Notes: generated by a model from the sequence alone, not told the origin. 64,000 bases of DNA from Cellulomonas sp. Leaf334 (GCF_001424195.1 NZ_LMOO01000001.1:248001-312000), one strand, 5' to 3'; shown: positions 49,672 through 58,968, counted from the first letter of the stretch. Numbers and translations are program-made.

Positions 49672-52464
49672 TCAGGAGAGGGAACAGGTCCTGCCGTCGA
49701 GCATGAACACCCCCGGCTTCGGGTTCGTCCCGGTGTGGGACCCGTTGAACCCGAGCTCGACGCTGCCCCCGGGCTGGATCGTCCCGTTCCACGGGGCGTT
49801 GGTCACGACGACTGACGAGCCCGTCTGGGTATGGGCGCCCGACCAGAGGTTGGTGACCTTCTGACCGGCGGTGAAGCCGAAGCTGAGCGACCAGCCGTTC
49901 CTCACCACCGAGGTCCCGTTGGTGATCTTCACCGACGCGGTGAAGCCGGTGTTCCAGTCGTTCGTCGTGTATCGCACCGAGCAGTACCCCGGCTCGCTCG
50001 TCGGCGTCGACGTGGGTGTCGGCGTCGTCGTTGCTGTCGGTGTCGGTGTCGGTGTGGGTGTCGGTGTGGGCGTGGGTGACACGGTGGGCGTCGGCGTGGG
50101 CGTCGGCGTGGGGGTCGCGGTCGGTGTCGGCGACGACGTCGGGTCCGTGCCCGTCAGGTTGCCGACGATCACGCCTCGTCCGTTGGTGCCGACGTAGACG
50201 CGGCCGTAGACGTCGGGGTCCCCGATGACGACCGAACCTGTCCAGCCCCACTGGTGCCTGTCGTCGTTCAACCGGACCCAGCTGGCCCCGACGTCGATCG
50301 ACCGGAAGATCCCACGGACCCCGTTGATCTTCGACGACGTGTAGATCGCGGGGTACGAGGCACCGGGTGCCGCCTTGCCGAAGCCGATCGCGTCGCCCTC
50401 GTCCACCGCGGAGATCTTGGTGAACGTGGCGCCCGAGTCGGTGGAGTGCCACATGCCGTAGGTGGCGTTCGTGGTCCCGCCCGTGAGCCAGATGTCGCCC
50501 TCACGGCCGGGCACCGCGGCGAACCGCACGTTCCCGGTCGCGGGCAGGCCCGTCGCCGACGACGCCGTGAACGTGGCGCCACCGTCGGTCGAGGTGGAGA
50601 ACGTGCCGGCGGAGAACGCGTAGAACTTCGACGCGTTGACCCGGTCCGCCTCGACGCGTGCACCGGTGGCGACACCGGTCGACTTCGTCCAGCTCGAGCC
50701 GAGCGTCGACGACGTGTGCACGCCGGCGCCGTCCGCGCTCCAGACGATCCGGCTGCCGTCGGCGCTCATCGCGACGGTGCCGCCGCCGGTCACACCGGAC
50801 GGCTCCTGGCCCGCCCACCAGGAGCTGCCGCTCGAGGTGGAGACACTGATGTGCGAGCTGCCGGCGTCGCCCGAGCCGACGCGGACCATGGTGGCCGGCG
50901 TCTTCTCCGCGAAGTCCGTGCCGTTGACCGAGCCCATGAACGGGGCCGTGGCCGAGTACGCCGACGGCGCCTTGGTGATGTCGGTGTGCACGAAGCCACC
51001 GATGTCACCGAGGCCGGAGACCAGCGAGACGGATCCCGGGGGAGCGGCCAGGTCGAGCACCGCGGTCTCCTCGAGTCCCTGCGCCTTGACGCTGATCGCG
51101 ACCTTCCCGCCGGTGTCCCAGTCGGTGAGGTTGGAGCCGCCGTAGATCGTGGCCCCTGTGCCGTACAGGAACGAGCTGGAGTCGAACGGGTCGATCTCGA
51201 AGGACTCCGTCATCCAGCCGAGCTTCGGGCTCGGCTCGGGCGGCGCGGCCTGCTTCCCGAACGTGAGCCACCCGGAGCCGGAGATGTCGAGCGTGTAGCG
51301 CAGCGTGCGGTCGGGATAGCCGGTCCAGTCCCAGATCCGGGACCACGTGGCACCGCGGTCGGTGGACCGGAAGACCTGGATGTCCGGCCACCAGGAGATC
51401 TGCGAGACCGCCATGATCGTGTCCGGGTCCTTGCGGTCGATCGTCAGGCCGCTGTACCCGAAGTAGTTGTCGGTGCTGGACGACGGGACGGGGCTGATCT
51501 GGGTCCAGACGCCCGTCGCCGCGTCGAGCCGCCAGAGGTCACCGTGACCGCCGTCGTACGGGCCGCCTGTGTCGCTCGTGGCGATGTAGAGCTGCTTGCC
51601 GACGGCGTCGAACACACCCTTGTGGGCGATGTACCCGGTCGGCTGCCCGGCGATCCGCGACCAGGTGGCACCCGCGTCGGTGGACTTGTAGACGGTGTTC
51701 TCCTTGTCGGCCACGCCGACGTAGATCGTCTTGGTGGGAGACCCCTTGGTCCCGCTGGTCGGGTCGAACGTCACCCACACGACGCCCTGGTTGGTGGTGA
51801 GGTACCCGTTGGGGTCGGTGGGGTCCTGCGCGTAGTTGCCCACGTTGGTGAAGCTGGAGACCTTCCCCCAGGTGACACCGGAGTCGGTGCTCCGCCACAG
51901 GCCGTTGCCGCCCTCGGTGCCGAAGTACAGGACGCGGTTGTCGTTGGGGTCGATCTGCAGGCGCTCGCCCATGCCGCGGCCGGGCATGTTGCCGCCGACC
52001 TTGAACGGGAGGTTCGTCGTGGACCAGGTGGTGCCGCGGTCCGACGACCGCAGGATCGCGCCGTTGTTCGGGTCCCAGCTGTTCGTGTACGTGCCGACGG
52101 CTGCGTACACCTTGTCGGGGTTCACCGAGTCGGTGGCCAGCGACAGGACGCCGCTGTGGCCCCAGTCGTCCCAGCCGACGTGGTCGAGCAGGGGGATCCA
52201 GCGCTGGGTGGACTTGTCGAGCCGGTACGCGCCACCGATGTCGGTGCGGGCGTAGACGAGGCCCTTCTCGGACTGGTTGTAGATGATGCCGGGGACGAAC
52301 CCGCCGCCGACGATCTCGACGTTCCCCCACGAGTAGGGGGCGTCGGCGGCGTGGGCGGGCTCCTGGCCGGCGAGGGCGACGAGTGCACCGGCGACCAGGG
52401 CTCCGGCGGCGGCGAAGGCCGCGAGCCGTGCTGGTGCGCGGGGAACGAGCGAGGGGGCGGACAT
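49672..52464 (-). CDS. Secreted GH74 xyloglucanase with C-terminal CBM2
   Basis: The 930-residue protein starts with a signal peptide cleaved near AHA-AD (residue 40). The GH74 domain (43-775) has the double beta-propeller pattern with many S-T-D-x-G-x-T-W repeats; the two catalytic Asp regions are ARTDIGGAYRLD and GLGDIGGFVHTDI. A Thr-Pro linker (about 775-822) leads to a CBM2 with [19 protein letters not shown] and conserved Trp residues. The enzyme hydrolyses xyloglucan outside the cell. A LacI-type palindrome lies upstream. Confidence 0.94.
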   Translation of the reverse strand: MSAPSLVPRAPARLAAFAAAGALVAGALVALAGQEPAHAADAPYSWGNVEIVGGGFVPGIIYNQSEKGLVYARTDIGGAYRLDKSTQRWIPLLDHVGWDDWGHSGVLSLATDSVNPDKVYAAVGTYTNSWDPNNGAILRSSDRGTTWSTTNLPFKVGGNMPGRGMGERLQIDPNDNRVLYFGTEGGNGLWRSTDSGVTWGKVSSFTNVGNYAQDPTDPNGYLTTNQGVVWVTFDPTSGTKGSPTKTIYVGVADKENTVYKSTDAGATWSRIAGQPTGYIAHKGVFDAVGKQLYIATSDTGGPYDGGHGDLWRLDAATGVWTQISPVPSSSTDNYFGYSGLTIDRKDPDTIMAVSQISWWPDIQVFRSTDRGATWSRIWDWTGYPDRTLRYTLDISGSGWLTFGKQAAPPEPSPKLGWMTESFEIDPFDSSSFLYGTGATIYGGSNLTDWDTGGKVAISVKAQGLEETAVLDLAAPPGSVSLVSGLGDIGGFVHTDITKAPSAYSATAPFMGSVNGTDFAEKTPATMVRVGSGDAGSSHISVSTSSGSSWWAGQEPSGVTGGGTVAMSADGSRIVWSADGAGVHTSSTLGSSWTKSTGVATGARVEADRVNASKFYAFSAGTFSTSTDGGATFTASSATGLPATGNVRFAAVPGREGDIWLTGGTTNATYGMWHSTDSGATFTKISAVDEGDAIGFGKAAPGASYPAIYTSSKINGVRGIFRSIDVGASWVRLNDDRHQWGWTGSVVIGDPDVYGRVYVGTNGRGVIVGNLTGTDPTSSPTPTATPTPTPTPTPTVSPTPTPTPTPTPTPTATTTPTPTSTPTSEPGYCSVRYTTNDWNTGFTASVKITNGTSVVRNGWSLSFGFTAGQKVTNLWSGAHTQTGSSVVVTNAPWNGTIQPGGSVELGFNGSHTGTNPKPGVFMLDGRTCSLS
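49990..50152. repeat. Thr-Pro linker coding repeat
   Basis: The DNA is a low-complexity run of GTGTCGGT/GTGGGC-like units coding for Pro-Thr repeats between GH74 catalytic domain and CBM2. Such repeats are prone to length variation. Confidence 0.8.
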
Positions 52465-52557
52465 CCGCGGCACTCCTTCGTGAAGGCGGGTGAGGGCACT
52501 CGGCGGCGTTGCCGGATTCCCCGGGGCCGACGCTGAGCGACGACCGCCGCGACCGTA

Positions 52558-52571
52558 TCGAAGCGCTTCGA
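52558..52571. promoter_or_regulatory. LacI-family operator-like palindrome upstream of the xyloglucanase
   Basis: TCGAAGCGCTTCGA is a perfect 14-bp palindrome with the central GCGC step typical of LacI/CelR/CebR-type operators, 94 bp before the GH74 start. CelR/CebR repressors of cellulolytic actinobacteria bind similar sites and are released by cellobiose. The ligand here is inferred. Confidence 0.65.
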
Positions 52572-52684
52572 AGATGCAGGAGGGCGCGAATCGTTTAGCC
52601 CATGCCGGGGCGCAGGACGGGACGGCGGCGACCAGGGGATGGTCCGCACGTGCACGGGACGGCGACGCGCGGTAGAACCGGACC

Positions 52685-52891
52685 ATGAGCCGCAACCGCG
52701 ACCTGACGTCCGACCCGTCCGCCGAGCACCTCGCCGACCCCGAGCGTGCGCAGGCCGAGCTCGACGCCGCCGACGCGCGGTCCGGGGGAAACCCGGACCA
52801 CGCGCCGCGCTCGCTGCACGCGGTCGAGCTGGAGGCCGACGACGAGGCCATCGCCAGCAGCGACGACTGGGACGACCCCGAGCGTCTCTAG
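52685..52891 (+). CDS. Small acidic protein of unknown function, 68 residues
   Basis: The product (MSRNRDLTSDPSAEHLADPE...) is rich in Asp, Glu and Ala and has no recognised motif. Its codon use fits the neighbourhood, but no strong ribosome-binding site precedes the ATG. It converges on the App1-type gene with four shared bases CTAG at the stop codons. Confidence 0.5.
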   Translation: MSRNRDLTSDPSAEHLADPERAQAELDAADARSGGNPDHAPRSLHAVELEADDEAIASSDDWDDPERL

Positions 52892-54078
52892 GAGAGGTCG
52901 ACACCCTCCGCGCGGACGTCGCGCAGCAGCTCCTGACCGTCGGCTCCCTGCAGCACCGGGATCCCGTCGGGCCGTCGTGCCGCCTGCTCCTCGGCACGGA
53001 CCGAGTCGGTGGTCGGCACGGGCACGCCGTGCGCGAGCACGTGCTCACCGAAGGTCAGCTGCCGGATGAGGATCGCCCGGACGTGGTCGCCGAACCGCTG
53101 CGCGGCGCCGGCGTAGATCTGCGGGTCGCGCTGGCCGTCGTCGCCGACCAGCACCCACTGGACGTCGGGCAGCTCCGCGAAGAGCCGGCGCAGCTGCGCC
53201 ACCTTGTGGGCGGGCCCGCTGCGGAACCAGCCGCTGTTGGTCGGGCCCCAGTCCGTGAGCAGCAGCGGCCCCGCCGGGTACCGGTGCCGGCGCAGGAACC
53301 GGGCGATCGTCGGCGCGGCGTTCCAGGCGCCCGTCGACAGGTAGACGACGGGCACGTCGCGGTCGCCCGCGCGCAGCTCCGCGTAGAGCCGCGCCATGCC
53401 GGGGACGGCCTCGCGCGCGTTCTCGTGCCGCATGAAGACGTTCCAGGCGGCGACGAACGGGCGGGGCAGACGGGTGACCATGACGGTGTCGTCGATGTCG
53501 CTGACGATCCCGTACCGCACGTCCGGTCCGATCACGTGCACGGGCGCGGTCGCGCTGGCGCCGTCGGTCGTCGTGAGACGGACCTCGTGCCAGCCCGGTG
53601 CGAGGTCGGACTCGAGGATCGTGTCCACGTACCCGCCGCGGTCGGTGACCACCGTGTGGGTCCGGTCACCGACCTGGACCTGGAGCTCGGCACCGGACAC
53701 CTGGGCCGTCGCGAAGCTGCGCCACCCACGCAGGGCGGCGGCCGACCGGGCGCCCGCCTGCGCGCTGCCGCCGGCGCCGGGAAGCTCGTCGTCCCGCACC
53801 TGGGGTGCGGCGAGCAGCGTGCGTGCGAGCACGCGGACCCAGCCGGTGGCGCCGTAGCCCGCGTACGGCTCGATCCGCACGGTCCAGCCACGCCGCCGCA
53901 GCTGGTGGGCCACCGCGCGGTCGAAGCCGTTCTCGAGGTGCGCTGCGAGGTGCGTCCTCGGTACGGAGGACGCGGGGTTGGTCGACGCGGGCGACGGGCC
54001 ACCGGGTCGTGCCGTACGAAGCACCGGTCCGCCGCCGGACGAGCCGACGACGGGCCGGGCGCTGGGGGTTGCGGTCAC
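52888..54078 (-). CDS. App1/DUF2183 family phosphatidate phosphatase-like protein
   Basis: The 396-residue protein has the DxDxT-type motif SDIDDTVMVT, the YLSTGAWN segment, LLTDWGPTNSGWFRSG and LVGDDGQRDPQIYAG, all typical of the App1 (actin-patch protein)/DUF2183 HAD-like family. Relatives dephosphorylate phosphatidate. The N-terminal part is Ser/Pro-rich. The GTG start overlaps the Dps stop as GTGA. Confidence 0.87.
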   Translation of the reverse strand: MTATPSARPVVGSSGGGPVLRTARPGGPSPASTNPASSVPRTHLAAHLENGFDRAVAHQLRRRGWTVRIEPYAGYGATGWVRVLARTLLAAPQVRDDELPGAGGSAQAGARSAAALRGWRSFATAQVSGAELQVQVGDRTHTVVTDRGGYVDTILESDLAPGWHEVRLTTTDGASATAPVHVIGPDVRYGIVSDIDDTVMVTRLPRPFVAAWNVFMRHENAREAVPGMARLYAELRAGDRDVPVVYLSTGAWNAAPTIARFLRRHRYPAGPLLLTDWGPTNSGWFRSGPAHKVAQLRRLFAELPDVQWVLVGDDGQRDPQIYAGAAQRFGDHVRAILIRQLTFGEHVLAHGVPVPTTDSVRAEEQAARRPDGIPVLQGADGQELLRDVRAEGVDLS

Positions 54079-54635
54079 GCGTTGTCCTTGGCCGACGCCT
54101 TCCGGGCGGCGGTCTTCTCGCTCTGCGCGTTGCCGGTGGTGAGCACGCCGCCGGCCGACTCCAGGTGCGCGCGCACGAACCAGTGGAACAGCTCGAGCTC
54201 GTGCAGGTGGCCGACCAGCAGGTCGTTGGTGACGTCATCGATCTCCTCGACGTCCTTCGCAGCCTTGCGGTGGTCCTCGATGACGCCGATGTAGACCACG
54301 TCGAGCGCGCCGAGGTGCGCGATCGCGCTGTCCCGCCCGATCGAGTAGTCCTCCCACGTGCGGTTCTTGACGAGCTCGCCCGGCGTCCCGACCGGTGCCA
54401 CACCGAGGGTGGCGATGCGCTCCGCGATCGCGTCGACCATCAGCCGCACGGCGTCGACCTGCGGGTCGAGCATCTCGTGCACGGCGATGAAATGCGGTCC
54501 CACGACGTTCCAGTGGATGTGCTTGAGGGTCAGCGCCAGGTCGTTCAGGGCGTCCAGCCGCTGCTGCAGGACGGCGGCGACGTCGGCACCCTGCTGGAGG
54601 GTGAGGGACGGAACGGTGTACTTCGGCAGCGCCAT
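54075..54635 (-). CDS. dps: Dps-family ferritin-like protein
   Basis: The 186-residue protein carries the Dps ferroxidase region LKHIHWNVVGPHFIAVHEMLD, followed by the DAIAERIATLG helix. It stores iron and protects DNA from hydroxyl radicals as a dodecamer. The C-terminal tail is Lys/Ala-rich (EKTAARKASAKDNA) and may bind DNA. The ATG at 54635 follows GAGGAGAACCC. It is coupled to the App1-type gene. Confidence 0.93.
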   Translation of the reverse strand: MALPKYTVPSLTLQQGADVAAVLQQRLDALNDLALTLKHIHWNVVGPHFIAVHEMLDPQVDAVRLMVDAIAERIATLGVAPVGTPGELVKNRTWEDYSIGRDSAIAHLGALDVVYIGVIEDHRKAAKDVEEIDDVTNDLLVGHLHELELFHWFVRAHLESAGGVLTTGNAQSEKTAARKASAKDNA

Positions 54636-54711
54636 GGGTTCTCCTCGTGAGTGTCGTTCGGGGCTTGCCACCACGCTGCCCCACGAGCGCCCGCGCCGCC
54701 ATCGGAACGCG

Positions 54712-55590
54712 TCAGGCGAACGGGTCGCCCCGGTCGGCCAGCCGTGCCGCGACCTCGTCGGGGGTCAGCTGCTGCAGGCCCGGCCCGACCTCGTCCCACC
54801 ACCGTGGCGCAGCGACGTGCGGGGTGTCGCGACCGCGCAGCGAGTACGGCGTGATGGTCGTCTTGGCGGGGTGGTTCTGCGACCAGTCGATGAGCACCTT
54901 CCCGCCGCGCAGGTCCTTCTTCATGATCGCGACCACCTGACCGGGGTGCGCCGCCGCGATCTCGTAGGCGATGTCGCGCGCGTACTGGCGGATCTCCATG
55001 ACGGTCTGGTTGCCCGGCAGGGGTGCGTAGAGCTGCATGCCCTTGCTGCCGGAGGTGACGGGCACGGTGGTGTCGAGCCCGTCCTCGCGCAGCCGGTCCG
55101 CGACGAGGTGCGCCACCGCCGCACACTCCTTCAGCCCGGCCGGCGCACCCGGGTCCAGGTCGACCACCAGCCGGTCGGGCTTGTGGATCTTCCCGCGCGG
55201 ACCGACGCGCCACTGCGGGGTGTGCAGCTCGAGCGCCCCCTGGTTCGCGGCCCACACGAGCCCGGCGAGGTCGTCGAGGAAGGGCAGCTCCAGCTCGGCA
55301 CCCTCGTCCTCCGCGCCCGGCGCCGCCCGGAGCCTCTGCCGCCGGACCCAGTCCGGGGCGCCGCGCGGCGTGTTCTTCTCGAAGAACTTCTCGCCCGCGA
55401 CGCCGTCGGGCCACCGGATCCGGGTCACGGGCCGGTCGCGCAGCTGGGGGAGCAGCGCCGGGGCCACCTGGACGAGGTAGTTCATCACCTCGGCCTTCGT
55501 CATCCCCGTCGACGGGAACATGACCTTCTCGAGGTGGCTGACCCTGACCTGGCGACCCTCGACGTCGACCATCTGGCGTTCTGGCGTCAC
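54712..55590 (-). CDS. ligD: LigD-type primase-polymerase (AEP) of non-homologous end joining
   Basis: The 292-residue protein is the polymerase domain of LigD as a separate chain: VSHLEKVMFPSTGMTKAEVMNY, KFFEKNTPRGAPDWV, the catalytic Asp pair in VVDLDPGAP, TSGSKGMQLYAPL and TTITPYSLRGRDTP. It fills gaps during double-strand break repair, with a preference for ribonucleotides in known relatives. The GTG start overlaps the ligase gene by GTGA. There is no phosphoesterase domain. Confidence 0.92.
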   Translation of the reverse strand: MTPERQMVDVEGRQVRVSHLEKVMFPSTGMTKAEVMNYLVQVAPALLPQLRDRPVTRIRWPDGVAGEKFFEKNTPRGAPDWVRRQRLRAAPGAEDEGAELELPFLDDLAGLVWAANQGALELHTPQWRVGPRGKIHKPDRLVVDLDPGAPAGLKECAAVAHLVADRLREDGLDTTVPVTSGSKGMQLYAPLPGNQTVMEIRQYARDIAYEIAAAHPGQVVAIMKKDLRGGKVLIDWSQNHPAKTTITPYSLRGRDTPHVAAPRWWDEVGPGLQQLTPDEVAARLADRGDPFA

Positions 55591-56516
55591 GGCTGCTCCC
55601 ACGGGTCGGCGTCGGTGTCGGTGCGGACGGCCCGTACGACCGGCTGGCGCAGCCGACCGGTCGGGTTGCGGGCGAGGTACAGGGTGTCGACGACGACGGT
55701 CGGCTCGCACCAGCGGGTGCCGCGGGCGTCGACGGCCGGGACCTCGTCGTCGAACGGGGAGTCGCTGCGCGGCACCAGCAGCTTCAGCAGGTCGGTGGCA
55801 CGTCGGCCGGTGAGCCCGCTGCCCGCCCGGCCGAGGTACCGCAGGGCGCCGTCGGCGTCACGCGCGCCGAACAGGACAGCACCCATCCGGCCCGAGCCGT
55901 TCGTCTCCTCGCGCCAGCCGCCGACGAGAGCCGCGCGCGTCCGGCGGTGCGGAGCCTTGACCCAGTCGGGTGAACGTCGACCCGGAACGTACGGGGACGA
56001 TCGGCGTTTCGCGACGACGCCCTCGAGCCCGAGCTGCTTGGTGATACCCCAGAGCTCCTGCCCGTCGGGGTACACGGGGGAGAGCTCGACCCGGTCGGGG
56101 AGGTCGAGCCGGGACAGCGTCTCGCGCCGCTCGTCGTAGGAGCTCCGGATGACGTCCACGCCGTACAGCCGGAGCACGTCGAACACGAGGAACGTCACGG
56201 GGTGCCGGGCGGCGAGCGCCTCCGCGCGGCGTGGGTCCCGCACGTGCATGCGTTCCGCGAGGGCGGTGAACGACGGGATCCCGTCGGCCATCAGGACGAT
56301 CTCCCCGTCGAGCACGGCGCCCTGGACCGCCTCCAGCCCGCGCAGCTCCGGGTACGCCGCGGTGATCTCGCGCTCGTTGCGGCTCCACAGCCGGAGCCGT
56401 CCTGAGGTGGTGTCCGCGAGCGCCCGCACCCCGTCCCACTTCACCTCGTAGGCCCACTCCGGCCCGCGCGGGAGCTCCGCCGGACCGGTCGCAGGGGTGG
56501 CGAGCATGGGCTCCAC
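55587..56516 (-). CDS. ATP-dependent DNA ligase (LigD ligase-type)
   Basis: The 309-residue protein has the nucleotidyl-transferase motif YEVKWDGVRA (Lys26), DGEIVLMADG, LEGVVAKRRSSPY and WVKAPHRR. It corresponds to the ligase domain of LigD, sealing nicks during end joining. The start may be the GTG at 56516 (MEPMLATPA) or the ATG at 56507; the GTG is favoured because AGGATGG lies before it. It is divergent from ku across about 80 bp. Confidence 0.92.
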   Translation of the reverse strand: MEPMLATPATGPAELPRGPEWAYEVKWDGVRALADTTSGRLRLWSRNEREITAAYPELRGLEAVQGAVLDGEIVLMADGIPSFTALAERMHVRDPRRAEALAARHPVTFLVFDVLRLYGVDVIRSSYDERRETLSRLDLPDRVELSPVYPDGQELWGITKQLGLEGVVAKRRSSPYVPGRRSPDWVKAPHRRTRAALVGGWREETNGSGRMGAVLFGARDADGALRYLGRAGSGLTGRRATDLLKLLVPRSDSPFDDEVPAVDARGTRWCEPTVVVDTLYLARNPTGRLRQPVVRAVRTDTDADPWEQP

Positions 56517-56597
56517 GGGTCCATCCTGCCCATAGGACGCCGCGCGGGGCGCGGCTTCATGCCAACACGCCCAGCAGCCACGACGGAGGACACGGCC

Positions 56598-57500
56598 ATG
56601 CGAGCGATCTGGAAGGGCGCGGTCGCCTTCGGGCTGGTCAACGTCCCGGTGCGGCTCTACTCGGCGACGGGGGAGCACGAGGTCACGTTGCACCAGGTGC
56701 ACAAGGAGGACGGCGGCCGCATCCGGTACCGCAAGTTCTGCAGTATCGACGGGGAGCCCGTCGAGATGTCGGACATCGCCAAGGGCTACGAGACGGACGA
56801 CGGCGAGCTCGTGGTGCTCACCGACGAGGACTTCAAGTCCCTGCCGCTGTCCACCGAGCGCGAGATCGAGGTGCTCGAGTTCGTCCCCGTGGACCAGGTG
56901 GACCCGATCCTGCTGCAGAAGACGTACTACCTGGAGCCGGAGAAGACGGCCGCCAAGCCGTACGCGCTGCTGCGGGGTGCGCTCGAGCAGGCGGACCGGG
57001 TGGCCGTGGTCAAGGTGGCCCTGCGGCAGCGCGAGTCGATGGCGATCCTGCGCGTTCGGGACAACGTCATCGTCATGCAGACGCTGCTGTGGCCCGACGA
57101 GGTCCGTGCGGCGGACTTCCCGGTGCTTGACGAGGACGTGTCCGTGCGTCCGCAGGAGCTCGCGATGGCCGCGTCGCTGGTGGACTCGCTCGCGGCGGAC
57201 TTCGACCCGTCGCAGTACGAGGACCGGTACGCCGGGGCGCTGGAGCAGCTGATCGAGGCGAAGGTGTCGTCGGGCAGCACCCGCGCGGTCCCGGTGCCGG
57301 TCGGCGAGGAGGGTGCGGCCGACGGCGGGGGAGACGTCGTTGACCTGCTGGCGGCCCTGCAGCGCAGCGTCGAGAAGGCGCGCGGTGCGCGGGGTGAGGA
57401 GCCCGAGCCCGAGGAGAAGCCGAAGCCCAAGGCGAAGGCGAAGAAGAAGGCCGACGAGGACGAGCCGACCCCGCGCAAGACGCGTCGCAAGGCGTCGTGA
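56598..57500 (+). CDS. ku: Ku protein, non-homologous end joining
   Basis: The 300-residue protein matches bacterial Ku: MRAIWKGAVAFGLVNVPVRLYSAT at the start (quoted in part), RYRKFCSIDGEPVE, and LTDEDFKSLPL. It forms a ring dimer on DNA ends and recruits LigD. The C-terminal 45 residues are rich in Lys, Glu and Pro and should extend DNA binding. ATG at 56598 follows GGAGGACACGGCC. The stop overlaps the PHP gene by GTGA. Confidence 0.95.
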   Translation: MRAIWKGAVAFGLVNVPVRLYSATGEHEVTLHQVHKEDGGRIRYRKFCSIDGEPVEMSDIAKGYETDDGELVVLTDEDFKSLPLSTEREIEVLEFVPVDQVDPILLQKTYYLEPEKTAAKPYALLRGALEQADRVAVVKVALRQRESMAILRVRDNVIVMQTLLWPDEVRAADFPVLDEDVSVRPQELAMAASLVDSLAADFDPSQYEDRYAGALEQLIEAKVSSGSTRAVPVPVGEEGAADGGGDVVDLLAALQRSVEKARGARGEEPEPEEKPKPKAKAKKKADEDEPTPRKTRRKAS

Positions 57501-58528
57501 GCTCGGCCGCCGACCGGCAGGCCGACGCCGTCGCGGCGCTGCGCCGCGTCGCCTTCCTGCTGGAGCGCGCCCAGGCGAGCCCGTACCGCAGCGAGGCGTT
57601 CCGGGGCGCGGCGCGCAGCATCGAGCGGCAGCCGCCCGACCGCCTGGCCGCGCTGGCCGCCTCGGGGTCGCTGGCGGACCTGCCGGCGGTCGGGGCGCGC
57701 ACGGCCGACGTCGTCGCGCACGTGCTGCGGGGCAAGCCGGTCGAGTACCTCGACGAGCTCGAGCGTGAGCACGCGAGCACGCTCGACCCGGCTGCCGCCG
57801 CGCTGCGGGAGCGGCTCCGCGGCGACCTGCACTCGCACACCGAGGCCTCCGACGGGAAGACGCCGATCCAGGAGATGGTCCTCGCCGCCCTCGAGCTGGG
57901 GCACGAGTACCTCGCGATCACGGACCACTCGCCCCGGCTCACCGTGGCCAACGGGTTGTCGGCGTCGCGGCTGCGCGCCCAGCTGGAGCAGGTCAGGGCG
58001 CTGAACGGCGCCGTCGGGCCGTTCCGGGTGCTCACCGGGATCGAGGTCGACATCCTCGACGACGGAGGGCTCGACCAGGACCCGGACCTGCTCGACCAGC
58101 TCGACGTCGTGGTGGCGTCGGTGCACTCGAAGCTCCGGATGGAGTCCGGGCCGATGACCCGCCGGATGATCGCCGCGGTGCGCAACCCCCGGACCGACGT
58201 CCTCGGGCACTGCACGGGCCGGCAGATCAAGGGCAAGTCCCGCCCGCAGAGCGAGTTCGACGCGCGTGCGGTGTTCGACGCCTGTGCGGAGCACGGCGTC
58301 GCCGTGGAGATCAACTGCCGCCCCGACCGCCTGGACCCGCCGCACGAGCTGCTCTCGATCGCGATCGAGGCCGGGTGCGATTTCTCCATCGACACCGACG
58401 CCCACGCACCCGGCCAGCTGGACTGGCTCGGAGCCGGCTGCGCGCGGGCCGCGGAGCACGACCTGGACCCCGCGCGGGTCATCACGACGTGGCCGGTCGA
58501 GGACCTCCTGGCGCGAACGCACAGGTGA
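57497..58528 (+). CDS. PHP-domain protein, PolX C-terminal-like
   Basis: The 343-residue protein has an N-terminal helix-hairpin-helix region (residues 1-95: LLERAQASPYRSEAFRGAAR, LADLPAVGARTADVV) and a PHP metal-dependent phosphoesterase domain with GDLHSHTEASDG, AITDHSPR, GIEVDIL, ASVHSKLR and DTDAHAPG. This is the C-terminal half of PolX-type DNA polymerases without the polymerase. Coupled to ku, it may supply the 3'-end processing activity that LigD's absent phosphoesterase domain would provide; this is an inference. Confidence 0.88.
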   Translation: MSSAADRQADAVAALRRVAFLLERAQASPYRSEAFRGAARSIERQPPDRLAALAASGSLADLPAVGARTADVVAHVLRGKPVEYLDELEREHASTLDPAAAALRERLRGDLHSHTEASDGKTPIQEMVLAALELGHEYLAITDHSPRLTVANGLSASRLRAQLEQVRALNGAVGPFRVLTGIEVDILDDGGLDQDPDLLDQLDVVVASVHSKLRMESGPMTRRMIAAVRNPRTDVLGHCTGRQIKGKSRPQSEFDARAVFDACAEHGVAVEINCRPDRLDPPHELLSIAIEAGCDFSIDTDAHAPGQLDWLGAGCARAAEHDLDPARVITTWPVEDLLARTHR

Positions 58529-58674
58529 CGCGACACGCCCGATGCACGGATTCCTGCGGGAGTCGGGTTAGTGTCAGCGGATCGTCCCCGTTGCTCGTGG
58601 CTACTGCTGCGCGCCCCGGGGAACGGCCCGGAAGTGGGCCTGCATGTCCGAGTGAACACAGAGGAGCACATCCA

Positions 58675-58956
58675 GTGAGCGTGAACCGCACCGAGCTCGT
58701 CCAGGCCGTCGCGGCCAAGACCGGCCTCACCAACACCGACGCGGACAAGGCACTCAAGGCCTTCCAGGAGGTTCTCGTCGAGAACCTCGCCGCCGGCGAG
58801 GCCGTCACGATCCCCGGTTTCCTGGCCGTGGCCCGCGCCGAGCGTGGTGCTCGCACCGGCATCAACCCCCAGACGGGCGAGAAGCTGGAGATCCCCGCGG
58901 GCTACCGCGTGAAGCTCACCGCCGGCAGCGCCCTCAAGCGCGCCGTCCAGGGCTGA
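58675..58956 (+). CDS. hup: HU family DNA-binding protein
   Basis: The 93-residue protein has the HU fold: NRTELVQAVAAKTGLTNTDAD, then GEAVTIPGFLAVARAER and the closing PAGYRVKLTAGSALKRAV. It is the short form without the Lys/Ala/Pro-rich tail of mycobacterial HU. GTG at 58675 follows GAGGAGCACATCCA. A strong terminator follows. Confidence 0.95.
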   Translation: MSVNRTELVQAVAAKTGLTNTDADKALKAFQEVLVENLAAGEAVTIPGFLAVARAERGARTGINPQTGEKLEIPAGYRVKLTAGSALKRAVQG

Positions 58957-58968
58957 CCTCAGCACCTC

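Noticed and set aside
49990..50152. Minisatellite or regulatory GT-rich repeat
   Set aside because: It encodes the Thr-Pro linker of the xyloglucanase, which explains the low complexity.
50254..52536. 760-residue plus-strand ORF opposite the xyloglucanase
   Set aside because: Composition is Arg/Gly/Val/Pro-rich without motifs, while the minus strand shows a signal peptide, GH74 repeats and CBM2.
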